DNA of 64,000 nucleotides from Thermoactinomyces sp. DSM 45891 (lineage in GTDB: Bacteria; Bacillota; Bacilli; Thermoactinomycetales; Thermoactinomycetaceae). This document shows, one piece after another, positions 44,894 to 53,523 of this stretch. The translations under genes and the position numbers were made by a program. Where the stretch lies: assembly GCF_900119485.1 (NCBI RefSeq), contig NZ_FPJZ01000003.1:1-64000 (forward strand), given 5' to 3'. The notes under the pieces are model-generated. The model searched no databases, was not told the origin of the DNA, and saw only the letters and a list, made by a program, of their open reading frames with translations. Each line of letters begins with the position of its first letter. Within the stretch, counting starts at the first letter, position 1.

Positions 44894-45686
44894 GTCTCTT
44901 GCCTCCTTGGTCCCACTGATAAAAATGGTGAATGGGACTATGACCATCTCCAATTGGAAAAGCATAACAAATCGCTTGAAATACATACTCCTTCGCCTTT
45001 GCGATTGCCTCATCTACTGGATCATCTAAAGCAAGATAGGCCGCAATAGCAGAAGAAAGGCTACAGCCTGTACCATGCGTATGCGGGGTATGAATACGCG
45101 GATTGCTAAACTCCCTGCCTGTGGAAAGGATATCAATGGCATCTCCATTGAGATGACCACCCTTTAGTAACACCAGTGTATTCATCTTTATGGCGAGTTT
45201 TCTAACCGCTTGTCTCATTTCCTCGATGGAAGTGATGCTACATCCGAGTAATACTTCCGCTTCAGGCACATTAGGCGTAATGATCGTTGCCATTGGAAGG
45301 AGAACATTTTGCAACGTCATAATGGATTCCTCTTGTAATAAAGCGTCACCAGACTTCGCAATCATGACTGGGTCAATCACTACATGAGGCGGTTGATAAC
45401 GCTGTATGCTATCTGCAATAACACTCATAATTTCATGATTCGAAACCATCCCAATTTTCACAGCATCTACTCGGATATCTGAAAACACCGCATCCAATTG
45501 GGATTTTACTACGTGTGCATCAATCTCTTGAATCGCTGTAGCTCCCCGCGTATTTTGGGCGGTAACTGCTGTAATGACACTCATGCCATATGTCCCCAGC
45601 GCAGAAAAAACTTTCAGATCTGCCTGTATCCCTGCTCCACCCCCACTATCACTTCCAGCAATGGTAAGAACATGCTTCCTCCCCAC
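44853..45686 (-). CDS. thiD: HMP/HMP-phosphate kinase ThiD
   Basis: 277 residues, ribokinase fold. It phosphorylates hydroxymethylpyrimidine and its phosphate. The start VLTIAGSDSGGGAGIQADLK, the middle DPVMIAKSGDALL and the anion-hole/catalytic THGTGCSLSSAIAAYLA are clear. The start codon is GTG (45684-45686) with AAGGGAAGG upstream. It is the first gene after the TPP riboswitch. No thiazole-branch genes lie nearby, so this is a salvage and assembly operon. Confidence 0.93.
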   Translation of the reverse strand: MGRKHVLTIAGSDSGGGAGIQADLKVFSALGTYGMSVITAVTAQNTRGATAIQEIDAHVVKSQLDAVFSDIRVDAVKIGMVSNHEIMSVIADSIQRYQPPHVVIDPVMIAKSGDALLQEESIMTLQNVLLPMATIITPNVPEAEVLLGCSITSIEEMRQAVRKLAIKMNTLVLLKGGHLNGDAIDILSTGREFSNPRIHTPHTHGTGCSLSSAIAAYLALDDPVDEAIAKAKEYVFQAICYAFPIGDGHSPIHHFYQWDQGGKRRDISTGSSSLPCH

Positions 45687-45709
45687 ATCTCATCCTTCCC
45701 TTCACATAA

Positions 45710-45738
45710 CAAAAAAGCCGCACCTAGGAGGAGCGACT
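45710..45738 (-). terminator. Terminator of the TPP riboswitch
   Basis: On the minus strand a stem AGTCGC/GCGGCT with an 11-base loop is followed by T6. It lies between the aptamer and thiD and is the expected off-state expression platform. Confidence 0.7.
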
Positions 45739-45758
45739 CATCAATGTACAAGTCTACT

Positions 45759-45842
45759 CCACTTCCCTACGCTAGTATCAACTAGATCAGGTTCAAAGGG
45801 TCCGGGTTTCTCCCGTCTCAATCGCCTTGATTCCCCTAGTGG
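45759..45842 (-). promoter_or_regulatory. TPP riboswitch aptamer
   Basis: The closing helix is CCACT (45838-45842) with AGTGG (45759-45763). Inside is the thi-box: CTGAGA-like TTGAGACGGGAG, then ACCCTTTGAACCTGATCT and GTTGATACTAGCGTAGG. Binding of thiamine pyrophosphate should favour the following terminator and shut down thiD-thiE-ykoEDC. Confidence 0.95.
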
Positions 45843-46005
45843 TTCGATCCATATGTTATTGAAATGAAACAAGTTCAAAATACCATATTTTCATTTTATC
45901 GTCAAATTTTAGAATGAAGATAATTTAATTTCCCATGGTATTCCATGAAAATAACAAGTAAACTTAAAAACAAATGATGTTATTGCTTTGATTTGAGGTG
46001 ACCTC

Positions 46006-46590
46006 TTGGCACAAATGATACTAGATTTTTTCTCCGCCCTTGGTTTATGGGGCATCCCACTTAGCTTTCTATTTACTGTTCTATTAAATTTAGTAGGTGT
46101 CATCCCTTCCTTATTTGTAACCGGAATCAACATCGTTCTTTGGGGCCCGTGGTGGGGTTTCTTATTATCTTGGCTAAGTGAATTAGTTGGATCTTCACTC
46201 GCATTTTGGTTATACCGAAAAGGCTTTCAACAGTGGAAAGGGAGTAATACAGACGATTGGCGTTGGATACAAAAATGCAACTCCCTCCCTAGACGCAAAC
46301 AACAACTTACCCTCATAACAGTCCGATTAGCCCCTTTTTTCCCGTCAGGGATTATAAACCTAGCAGGTGCATTTACTAATGTCCGACTCATTGATTTCAT
46401 CTGGACAACTGGCATCGGCAAAATCCCTTCCATCACACTGGAAGTAATCACATTCCTCGGGTTTCAACAACTTGGTCAAACTTTACAATGGACCATTCTA
46501 GGCTTGGTAGTCTCTGGTACTCTCTTATGGTATTTAAAAAAGAGGAAGAAAAACAGACTTGCAAACACCCCTCAAAAAGAGGACACTTAA
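46006..46590 (+). CDS. VTT-domain (TVP38/TMEM64, DedA-like) membrane protein
   Basis: 194 residues and about five membrane segments. The core between the second and fourth helices (GPWWGFLLSWLSELVGSSLAFWLYRKGFQQW, and RLAPFFPSGIINLAGAFTNVRLIDFIWTTGIGKIPS) has the R-x-x-P-x-x-P and G-x-x-P pattern of SNARE-associated/VTT proteins, which are linked to lipid scrambling or transport. The start is TTG at 46006 with GAGGTGA 5 bases upstream. An ATG at 46015 is possible but badly spaced. It diverges from the thiamine operon. Confidence 0.8.
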   Translation: MAQMILDFFSALGLWGIPLSFLFTVLLNLVGVIPSLFVTGINIVLWGPWWGFLLSWLSELVGSSLAFWLYRKGFQQWKGSNTDDWRWIQKCNSLPRRKQQLTLITVRLAPFFPSGIINLAGAFTNVRLIDFIWTTGIGKIPSITLEVITFLGFQQLGQTLQWTILGLVVSGTLLWYLKKRKKNRLANTPQKEDT

Positions 46591-46659
46591 TTTGTATGCT
46601 TAGATTATACATCTACTGATCTGTTGTTAAGCATCCGATATCTAATAAGGGGATACGAC

Positions 46660-46914
46660 ATGTTAAAATATGCGGCCATTTTACATATGGAGAAACCTGA
46701 GTTAAATCTGGAATTTCGTGCAGCGCACGTAGATTATCTTCAAAACTTAGAACAACAGGGAAAAATCTTTGCCAAGGGGCCTTTTACTGATGGTGCAGGC
46801 GGCTTAGTAATCTATCTAGCTAATTCTCTAGAGGAAGCTCAAGAACTAGCTGGGCAAGATCCTTATGTACTACAAGGAGTTCGCAGATTAGAATTGCACG
46901 AATGGAAAGCATGA
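46660..46914 (+). CDS. YciI-like protein
   Basis: About 84 residues from ATG 46660, with AAGGGGA 6 bases upstream; the in-frame extension to 46624 is unlikely. The sequence MLKYAAILHMEKPELN, then RAAHVDYLQNLEQQGKIFAKGPFTDG and DPYVLQGVRRLELHEWKA, matches the YciI family (ferredoxin-like dimer with conserved His and Asp). The function in the cell is unknown. It lies 69 bases after the VTT protein. A 10-bp perfect stem (46937-46946 with 46961-46970) lies between it and the convergent methyltransferase gene and may stop both. Confidence 0.8.
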   Translation: MLKYAAILHMEKPELNLEFRAAHVDYLQNLEQQGKIFAKGPFTDGAGGLVIYLANSLEEAQELAGQDPYVLQGVRRLELHEWKA

Positions 46915-46982
46915 CTCCTTTGTCACTATACAAAGCATAAGGGGCTGTTCCAAAAAGAGTAGCCCCTTATTAGGAAAAACTT

Positions 46983-47630
46983 CTAAAATGAAGGGTTCCC
47001 TGTCATTTTATGAAAAGGTTGACTCCGAGGTTTTTTTTCAAAAACCAAAACAGAGTCATAACAGCAAATGGACCAAGTAGAAGTAGTAAATAGATCTATA
47101 TTTTGTGGCTGCTGATGCCAGCCATTTAAGGAATCGATTATATTTTTGGAATAATTAATAAAATTATTACTGTGTACCCCTCCACCTATTTCGCTCCAAT
47201 AGTTTGTGTGAAGATCTTCTACAAGAAATACCCCGTTATTTGAAAGAACAGGGAACATTTCCTCAAATGTTATGATCTGCTGATGTATCAAGTGACCACC
47301 ATCATCAATAATAATATCAAATTCAGGGAGTTCAGGCTTTATTTTTCTCCAAAAATCCCTGTCACCTTGATCACCAATAATAATTTTTATTCGATCTTCC
47401 TCTACACACTTACACCGTGGATCAATGTCTATACCATATAAGGTTGCTTGTTCTCCAAAGTAATTTTTCCACATTTGAAGGGAGCCACCGTGTTGGACAC
47501 CTATTTCCAGAATATTTACTTTCTGATTCACGAATCGTTGAAAATGACGTTCATAGATCTCGAAATAATGATCCCATTTATGGATTAATCGTTTATCATT
47601 TGACTCAAAATATGCTTTTAATCTACCCAT
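46983..47630 (-). CDS. Class I SAM-dependent methyltransferase, MycE-like
   Basis: 215 residues. SAM-binding motif NILEIGVQHGGSLQMW (acidic residue before the glycine-rich loop), LYGIDIDPRCK for the ribose-binding acid, and FDIIIDDGGHLIHQQIITFEEMFP, the D-D-G-x-H metal-type motif seen in sugar O-methyltransferases of the MycE/MycF kind. Such enzymes often act on natural products, but no sugar or macrolide genes are nearby and its substrate is unknown. GGGAAGGG precedes the ATG. It is one of the genes separating rluD from the pyr operon. Confidence 0.75.
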   Translation of the reverse strand: MGRLKAYFESNDKRLIHKWDHYFEIYERHFQRFVNQKVNILEIGVQHGGSLQMWKNYFGEQATLYGIDIDPRCKCVEEDRIKIIIGDQGDRDFWRKIKPELPEFDIIIDDGGHLIHQQIITFEEMFPVLSNNGVFLVEDLHTNYWSEIGGGVHSNNFINYSKNIIDSLNGWHQQPQNIDLFTTSTWSICCYDSVLVFEKKPRSQPFHKMTGNPSF

Positions 47631-47724
47631 ACTATCTCCCTTCCCTTAGCAAATATATAAATCTCTATATTCTATGAAAATATGAATCATACGGTTCCTA
47701 TCAATTTCCCCCTAATGATGTACA

Positions 47725-47761
47725 CAAAAAACCTTCTGAAATCAGAAGTGAAATCAGAAGG
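47725..47761 (-). terminator. Rho-independent terminator after rluD
   Basis: On the minus strand CCTTCTGA (47754-47761) pairs with TCAGAAGG (47732-47739) and is followed by T6. It ends the ileS-lspA-rluD transcript. In B. subtilis the pyr operon would start here; in this window it starts 16 kb away. Confidence 0.85.
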
Positions 47762-47779
47762 GGAAGAGTATGATTTTTT

Positions 47780-48715
47780 CTACATTTGATTTCTTAATTT
47801 CCGTAACAACGCTTGAAAATCTTCTGGCGGCTCAATTTCAAATCTCATAAACTCACCTGTCCTGGGATGTTCAAATCCAAGGACTTGCGCATGCAGAGCT
47901 TGACCACCTTCAAAGCGTATAGGGCTTTTGGAAGGTCCGTATACAGGATCTCCCACAAGAGGGAAGTTAATATATTTCATGTGAACCCGAATTTGATGGG
48001 TACGTCCCGTTTCAAGCCTACACTCGATAAGAGAAGTATCTTTCAAATGCTCTTTGACCCGGAAATGGGTAACAGCATCCTTGCCATTATTGTGATTGAT
48101 CGCCATGCGCTGGCGGTGGATCGGATCACGACCGATTGGAGCATCTACTGTTCCATGCTCATGAGGAATTAACCCATGGACAATCGCTGCATAAACCCGC
48201 TCTACTGTTTTCGCTTTTAATTGATCCACTAAAGAATGATGAGCATGATCATTTTTAGCTAACATCAATAAACCAGAAGTATCTTTATCAATCCGATGTA
48301 CGACACCTGGCCTAGCCACCCCACCAATTCCGGATAAGCTATCCTTGCAGTGGTACAACAGCGCATTTACGAGGGTTCCTGTATGATTACCAGCTCCAGG
48401 GTGCACAACCATACCTCGCGGTTTATTCACGACAATCACATCTTCATCCTCGTATACGATGTCAAGTGGGATGTTTTCCGCTTCCACTTGTAACTCTTCC
48501 ACAGACGGGACGGAAATCTCCACCGTCTCGCCTGTACGAACTTTATAGTTCGACTTCTTCGGCTTACCATCTACCGTGATCAAACCTTCACTAATCCACT
48601 CCTGAACCCGCACACGAGACCAATCAGGATCATAGGTACTCACCCATTTATCCAATCGCTCTCCAGAACGGTCTTCCTCCACTTGCAACGTAACTACTGC
48701 CATTTGTTCGCTCAT
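47780..48715 (-). CDS. rluD: Pseudouridine synthase, RluD family (YlyB)
   Basis: About 311 residues from ATG 48713-48715, 2 bases after the lspA stop and behind GAAGGAAG. An S4 RNA-binding domain (residues about 15-75, ERLDKWVSTYDPDWSRVRVQEWI) precedes the catalytic domain with RPGVVHRIDKDTSGLLMLAK, where the Asp is the nucleophile, and GRTHQIRVHM. It modifies uridines in the large-subunit rRNA. A longer frame to 48814 lies inside lspA and is not family-like. Confidence 0.92.
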   Translation of the reverse strand: MSEQMAVVTLQVEEDRSGERLDKWVSTYDPDWSRVRVQEWISEGLITVDGKPKKSNYKVRTGETVEISVPSVEELQVEAENIPLDIVYEDEDVIVVNKPRGMVVHPGAGNHTGTLVNALLYHCKDSLSGIGGVARPGVVHRIDKDTSGLLMLAKNDHAHHSLVDQLKAKTVERVYAAIVHGLIPHEHGTVDAPIGRDPIHRQRMAINHNNGKDAVTHFRVKEHLKDTSLIECRLETGRTHQIRVHMKYINFPLVGDPVYGPSKSPIRFEGGQALHAQVLGFEHPRTGEFMRFEIEPPEDFQALLRKLRNQM

Positions 48716-48717
48716 TT

Positions 48718-49209
48718 TTATGCTTCCTTCGTATGATTGGACTCTAATTTTTCTGGGACAGGGTTTCCTGGTTCTAATAATATACCAAGAAATAAGATTG
48801 CTACTCCTATACAAACCGCACTATCTGCTACATTGAAAATCGCAAAGTCATAGGAACCAAACTGGAAATGTAGAAAATCTACGACTTCACCCATTCGAAC
48901 GCGATCGATATAGTTGCCGATCGCCCCCCCTAATACAATCGCATATCCCCACTTCATAAGTGGGTGCTCCTTGCGGCTCACCCATAGGAAATAGATCAAA
49001 ACACAAATTACAATAGACGTAACCGTGATAAAAAACCATTTTTGATTTTGTAAAATACCGAACGCCGCTCCACGATTTCGGTGGGAAGTAAGATGAAAGA
49101 ATCCATCGATAACCGTAATCGACTCCCCCAGTGTCATCTTAGAAGCAACTAGCCATTTTGTCCACTGATCTACCAAAATGATAGTCAATGCTGTGAGCCA
49201 ATATCTCAA
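48718..49209 (-). CDS. lspA: Lipoprotein signal peptidase (signal peptidase II)
   Basis: 163 residues and four membrane helices. It cleaves prolipoprotein signal peptides after lipid attachment. The two catalytic Asp motifs are visible: GGAIGNYIDRVRMGEVVDF and FAIFNVADSAVCIGV. N-terminal LVDQWTKW and NRGAAFGIL are also conserved. The start is TTG with GGGAGGT 8 bases upstream. The order ileS-lspA-rluD is conserved in Bacillales. Confidence 0.94.
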   Translation of the reverse strand: MRYWLTALTIILVDQWTKWLVASKMTLGESITVIDGFFHLTSHRNRGAAFGILQNQKWFFITVTSIVICVLIYFLWVSRKEHPLMKWGYAIVLGGAIGNYIDRVRMGEVVDFLHFQFGSYDFAIFNVADSAVCIGVAILFLGILLEPGNPVPEKLESNHTKEA

Positions 49210-49290
49210 GTGGGGTACCTCCCTGTATTAGCACTACAAGCGAGCATACATCCCTGTATACTCGCTCTCCTTACCAAACATTGATAGTGA

Positions 49291-52077
49291 CTACTCCGCT
49301 TCTGTCTCAAAATCAGGATACTCTTTTTCAACAATACTTGCACACCGCTCGCATAACTCCTGATGTTTACTGTATGAATGCGTTCCAACAGTAGGAGAAA
49401 GGGTCCAGCAACGGTTACACTTTTCTCCTTCGGCTACATGAACGATCACTTCTACCTTCTGATCGGCAGGAACTTCCGAAGAGGCAGGTAAAACCTCTAC
49501 TCCAGAGACGATAAAGAGTTGATGAAGGTTATCTAAATTTGCTAGCAACTGCGCGCTCTCTAAATTTGGTACGATTTCAATTGTAGCTCCCAAGGAGTTT
49601 CCGATCAACTTCTCTGCACGTGCTTGTTCGAGTGCTTTTAACACAACGCTTCGAATATCAAGGAATCGATCCCATTTATCCTCTAGTGTTTGATCACATA
49701 ACGTACCATCCATTACGGGGAAATCAGCAAGTTGAACACTCTGTTCTCTCAGACCCGGGATGTACTTCCATACTTCCTCTGCTGTATGAGGGATAATCGG
49801 ACTGATCATCACATCTAAAGCTCTTAGGATCTCATACATAACCGTTTGAGCTGAACGACGTTGTAGGGAGTCTGTCTCTTCAACATAAAGAATATCCTTT
49901 AATACATCTAGATAAAATTGGCTTAAGAACACAGTGCAAAACGTATGGATACTGCCATATACCTGGTGAAAATCATACGTATCATACCCATGGGTAACCG
50001 TTTTGATGAGGCCCTGTAGCTTAGATAATACATAACGGTCCAGTTCGGTTAGCTGATCATAACGTACACGGTTCTCAGCTGGATCAAAATCCGCCAGGTT
50101 GCCTAAAAGGAAACGGAATGTATTACGCAACTTCCGATAAACTTCAGCTACTTGTTTGATCAACGGATCTGAGATTCTTACATCCGATTGATAATCAACA
50201 GAAGAAACCCATAGACGTAGGATGTCAGCACCGTATTGATTTGCCACTTTATTCGGATCGACTACGTTTCCAATCGACTTAGACATCTTACGCCCTTCAC
50301 CATCTAGCACATACCCATGGGAAACAACTTGTTTATAAGGCGCTTTTCCAGTTGTAGCGACAGAAGTGGAAAGAGAAGAATTAAACCAACCACGATACTG
50401 GTCAGATCCCTCGATATACAAATCCGCTGGGAAACTTAGGTCATCTCTCTGTGCGAGTACAGCAAAGTGACTACTTCCAGAATCAAACCACACATCCATA
50501 ATATCAGTCTCTTTACGGAAGTCGGCACACCCACATTTGCTACATTTTTGATCAGCTGGCATTAAATCGCTTACGTCTTTTGCATACCAAGAGGTAGATC
50601 CTTCTTTTGCAAACAGATTCGCGATAAAATTGATCGTCTCATCATTGATGTGTGGTTCCGTGCAATCTTGACAATAGAAAATAGGAATCGGTACACCCCA
50701 TGTACGCTGACGAGAAATACACCAATCTCCGCGGTCAGCAATCATATTGCCTAAACGCACTTCTCCCCACGCTGGCAACCACTCTACATCCTTGATCTCG
50801 TCCAGCATCTCCTGCCTAAATCCATCAATCGAAGCAAACCATTGTTCCGTCGCACGATAGATGATTGGCTTCTTGGTTCTCCAGTCATGTGGATACTGAT
50901 GCTTGATAAAGCTCAACTTAAGCAATAAGCCCTGTTCCTCTAGCAATTCGGACACTTTTTTATTACCATCTTCGTAGAACATTCCCTCAAAACCTGGAGC
51001 TTGTGCAGTAAATACTCCACGTCCATCAACAGGGCAAAGTGCCTCTAAACCATATCGCTGCCCAACAGCAAAATCTTCTTCACCGTGTCCAGGAGCTGTA
51101 TGAACACAACCCGTACCTGCATCAAGCGTTACATGATCTCCAAATACCAATGGAGATGGACGATCATAAAATGGATGTCGGCATACAATTCCATTTAACT
51201 CACGGCCCACCCAAGTAGAAACGACTTCATACTCCTCCACTTCCGCTGTCTTCATAACCGCCTCTATCAGTTCAGTGGCCACGATATATTTCTCATGTCC
51301 CACTTGAACGGCACTGTACGCAAGCTCAGGATTTAACGAAATAGCCAAGTTAGCAGGGATAGTCCATGGAGTGGTGGTCCAGATGACGACAAAAGTATTT
51401 TCCTCGTCCAAGATCCCATTCCCATTTTGCACTGGAAACTTCACATATACCGATGCTGAACGTTTCTCTTGGTACTCGATCTCCGCCTCTGCAAGCGCAG
51501 ATTCTGAAGTCGGAGACCAATAGACCGTACGCATTCCGCGGTAGATATGTCCCTTGCGAGCCATATCTCCGAACAGACGAATCTGTGCTGATTCATACTC
51601 TGGTTGTAAGGTGATATATGGGTTTTCAAAATCACCACGAATTGCCATACGCTTAAATTGATTAGCTTGTTTTTCGACAAAAGATAGAGCATATTCAGTA
51701 CATAGATTACGAAAATCAACCACACTCACTGTCCTGCGATCCACTTTCTTTTTCGTCACAACCGCGTGCTCAATCGGCAAACCATGTGTATCCCATCCAG
51801 GTACATAAGGCGCATCAAACCCATTTAAGCTTTTATAGCGAACGACAAAATCCTTCAGCGATTTATTTAACACATGACCAACATGGATATCCCCATTCGC
51901 ATAAGGAGGTCCATCATGCAAAATAAACTGAGGAGATCCTTTGCGTTTCTCCTGAACCAAACGATAAATATCAACTTCGTCCCACCATTTCTGCATCTCT
52001 GGCTCTCGGTTAGGAAGATTTCCCTTCATCGGGAAATCGGTAACAGGTAAATGAATCGTACTACGATAATCAGCCAT
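49291..52077 (-). CDS. ileS: Isoleucyl-tRNA synthetase
   Basis: 928 residues, class I synthetase. HIGH motif in DGPPYANGDIHVGH, KMSKS in GRKMSKSIGNVVDP, the CP1 editing domain between them (WTTTPWTIPANLA, DAGTGCVHTAPGHGEEDF), and a C-terminal zinc finger CNRCW/CERC. It charges tRNA-Ile and hydrolyses misacylated Val-tRNA. It is controlled by the Ile T-box just upstream. Confidence 0.97.
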   Translation of the reverse strand: MADYRSTIHLPVTDFPMKGNLPNREPEMQKWWDEVDIYRLVQEKRKGSPQFILHDGPPYANGDIHVGHVLNKSLKDFVVRYKSLNGFDAPYVPGWDTHGLPIEHAVVTKKKVDRRTVSVVDFRNLCTEYALSFVEKQANQFKRMAIRGDFENPYITLQPEYESAQIRLFGDMARKGHIYRGMRTVYWSPTSESALAEAEIEYQEKRSASVYVKFPVQNGNGILDEENTFVVIWTTTPWTIPANLAISLNPELAYSAVQVGHEKYIVATELIEAVMKTAEVEEYEVVSTWVGRELNGIVCRHPFYDRPSPLVFGDHVTLDAGTGCVHTAPGHGEEDFAVGQRYGLEALCPVDGRGVFTAQAPGFEGMFYEDGNKKVSELLEEQGLLLKLSFIKHQYPHDWRTKKPIIYRATEQWFASIDGFRQEMLDEIKDVEWLPAWGEVRLGNMIADRGDWCISRQRTWGVPIPIFYCQDCTEPHINDETINFIANLFAKEGSTSWYAKDVSDLMPADQKCSKCGCADFRKETDIMDVWFDSGSSHFAVLAQRDDLSFPADLYIEGSDQYRGWFNSSLSTSVATTGKAPYKQVVSHGYVLDGEGRKMSKSIGNVVDPNKVANQYGADILRLWVSSVDYQSDVRISDPLIKQVAEVYRKLRNTFRFLLGNLADFDPAENRVRYDQLTELDRYVLSKLQGLIKTVTHGYDTYDFHQVYGSIHTFCTVFLSQFYLDVLKDILYVEETDSLQRRSAQTVMYEILRALDVMISPIIPHTAEEVWKYIPGLREQSVQLADFPVMDGTLCDQTLEDKWDRFLDIRSVVLKALEQARAEKLIGNSLGATIEIVPNLESAQLLANLDNLHQLFIVSGVEVLPASSEVPADQKVEVIVHVAEGEKCNRCWTLSPTVGTHSYSKHQELCERCASIVEKEYPDFETEAE

Positions 52078-52123
52078 CTACTACACATCCTTCATCTTAG
52101 AATCATCATATACAATACAACAC

Positions 52124-52398
52124 AAAAAACCTTCATCATCCTCTAGGGACGAGAAGGTTTCCCGCGGTACCACCCTAATGGCTCTGATCGTCTAAACATA
52201 GAAACGATCAAATCCGCTCTAACATTCGTAACGTGAATGATACGGTCCATCCTACTCTCTGACGATTTCGGACAACAGTTCACGGGTGATCTTCGAGCGA
52301 AGATTTGACTGAGCTCGCACCAAACCTCAGTTCGCTTCACAAAATCGTATCGCTCTACTTGTCCCGATCAAAACCATTATGGCTATGAGAATATGTTA
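52124..52398 (-). promoter_or_regulatory. Ile T-box riboswitch leader of ileS
   Basis: The T-box sequence AGGGTGGTACCGCGGG lies at 52161-52176, and the terminator (CCTTCTCGTCCC to GATGAAGG with T6) at 52124-52159. Stem I carries GGTTTGGTGCGAGCTC. The putative specifier is ATC (52288-52290), an isoleucine codon, followed by ACCC and GTGAACTG as in typical leaders. Uncharged tRNA-Ile should favour the antiterminator. Confidence 0.93.
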
Positions 52399-52404
52399 TT
52401 CATC

Positions 52405-52433
52405 ATTATACACAGATGTTAGGTATTTGTTAA
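52405..52433 (-). promoter_or_regulatory. Sigma-A promoter of ileS
   Basis: TTAACA (52428-52433), 17 bases, TATAAT (52405-52410). A 9-bp inverted repeat (CAGATGTTA/TAACATCTG) overlaps it. That repeat could be the end of the divIVA transcript, although it has no U-tract. Confidence 0.75.
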
Positions 52434-52453
52434 CATCTGCAAGGCTATTTCTT

Positions 52454-53422
52454 CTAAAACATTGCTTTTTTACGCATTTTTCGTGTTCTACGAAGGTTTG
52501 GCTCTTGGTCGTCCTCCATGTATGTAGAAGCCACCTCTCCGAGCATATGGTTTTCACCCATTTGTGGGAATTCGTTTGCTAGTTCGTTAGGGAACTCATT
52601 TGGAAACTCATCATATTCATTTCCAAAGCCATTTGCTCCCTCAATCAAGTACTCTTGTTGATTCTGAGGTTGCTCAAGTGAAGGTGTTACAGATTGCTCA
52701 GCAAATGCATCCAACTGCTTACCTGTCTCCTCTAGATTCTCCTCTAGTTCTTCCAAAGATTCCCAAGAAGAGTTATCTAAAACATCCAAGTGAGATTGTA
52801 CCAAAGTACGGAAGCGAGCACGGTAGATCGTTGATTTTTGTTTCAAATCAAGCAATTCGCTGTGAACGGCACGAGCTTTTTGTAGAGCTTCGTTGATGAT
52901 ACGATCGGCATTCTTCTCTGCCTCTTGAACGATCAACTCTGCTTCTTTCTTCGCATTCAAGCGTACTTCCTCTGCCACTTCTTGTGCCACACGAATAGAC
53001 TTATGAATGCTTTGCTCCATAGAAGCAAGTGCATTGGTATTTGGTTGCATAGCTTGCAACTGGTTCTGCATCTGCTGCTGCATTTGTTGCATTTGTTGTT
53101 GCATCTGCATTTGATTCTGTGGTGTTGGGTATTGATTTTGTTGTTGCTGTTGCTGTTGCTGTTGTTGCGTCATCATCGGTTGAACTGGATCTACTTGGTA
53201 TTGCGGTTGAGGCCTTGTCTGACTGAACGCTTCTCCGTCCATAATGCGCTCTAGTTCAGCTTGTAAATCTTCAACCTGTTGTTCCATCTCTAATTTTTCA
53301 CGAGTCAGCAACTCAAAATCTTTAATAATCTGATCTAAAAAGTCATTAACCTCGTCAACATCATATCCACGGAATGATCGTTTGAACTCCTTATTATGAA
53401 TATCATAAGGTGTTAGTTTCAT
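52454..53422 (-). CDS. divIVA: DivIVA cell-pole and division-site protein
   Basis: About 322 residues from ATG 53420-53422, preceded by AGGAGGTG. The N-terminal membrane-binding domain (MKLTPYDIHNKEFKRSFRG, then YDVDEVNDFLDQIIKDFE) and two coiled-coil regions mark DivIVA, which senses negative curvature and recruits division and polar proteins. It is about twice the length of B. subtilis DivIVA. Between the coils lies a Gln-rich linker (about residues 85-135) with a run of ten Gln. The tail is long and acidic, ending in basic RRTRKMRKKAMF. The sepF-ylmG-ylmH-divIVA-ileS order is conserved. Confidence 0.93.
   Translation of the reverse strand: MKLTPYDIHNKEFKRSFRGYDVDEVNDFLDQIIKDFELLTREKLEMEQQVEDLQAELERIMDGEAFSQTRPQPQYQVDPVQPMMTQQQQQQQQQQNQYPTPQNQMQMQQQMQQMQQQMQNQLQAMQPNTNALASMEQSIHKSIRVAQEVAEEVRLNAKKEAELIVQEAEKNADRIINEALQKARAVHSELLDLKQKSTIYRARFRTLVQSHLDVLDNSSWESLEELEENLEETGKQLDAFAEQSVTPSLEQPQNQQEYLIEGANGFGNEYDEFPNEFPNELANEFPQMGENHMLGEVASTYMEDDQEPNLRRTRKMRKKAMF
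53061..53170 (-). repeat. CAA/CAG triplet repeat coding Gln-rich DivIVA linker
   Basis: On the coding strand this stretch is mostly CAA and CAG triplets mixed with ATG and AAT. It encodes a run of ten Gln and a following Q/M/N-rich segment. Such a triplet run can change length by slippage in frame. Confidence 0.8.
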
Positions 53423-53523
53423 TACCGCACCTCCTGAGTCTATTTGCTTGCCTTTTCTATTCGACAATATTATCAGATATCCTTCTATTTGACCACCCAA
53501 TAACCAAAATTAGGTGGATTGAT

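Noticed and set aside
49206..49388. Short frame between ileS and lspA
   Set aside because: It is antisense-free but overlaps the ileS end in another frame, and codes for no recognisable product.
52410..52440. Inverted repeat CAGATGTTA/TAACATCTG as a divIVA terminator
   Set aside because: No U-tract follows, and the sequence coincides with the ileS promoter; kept only as a remark there.
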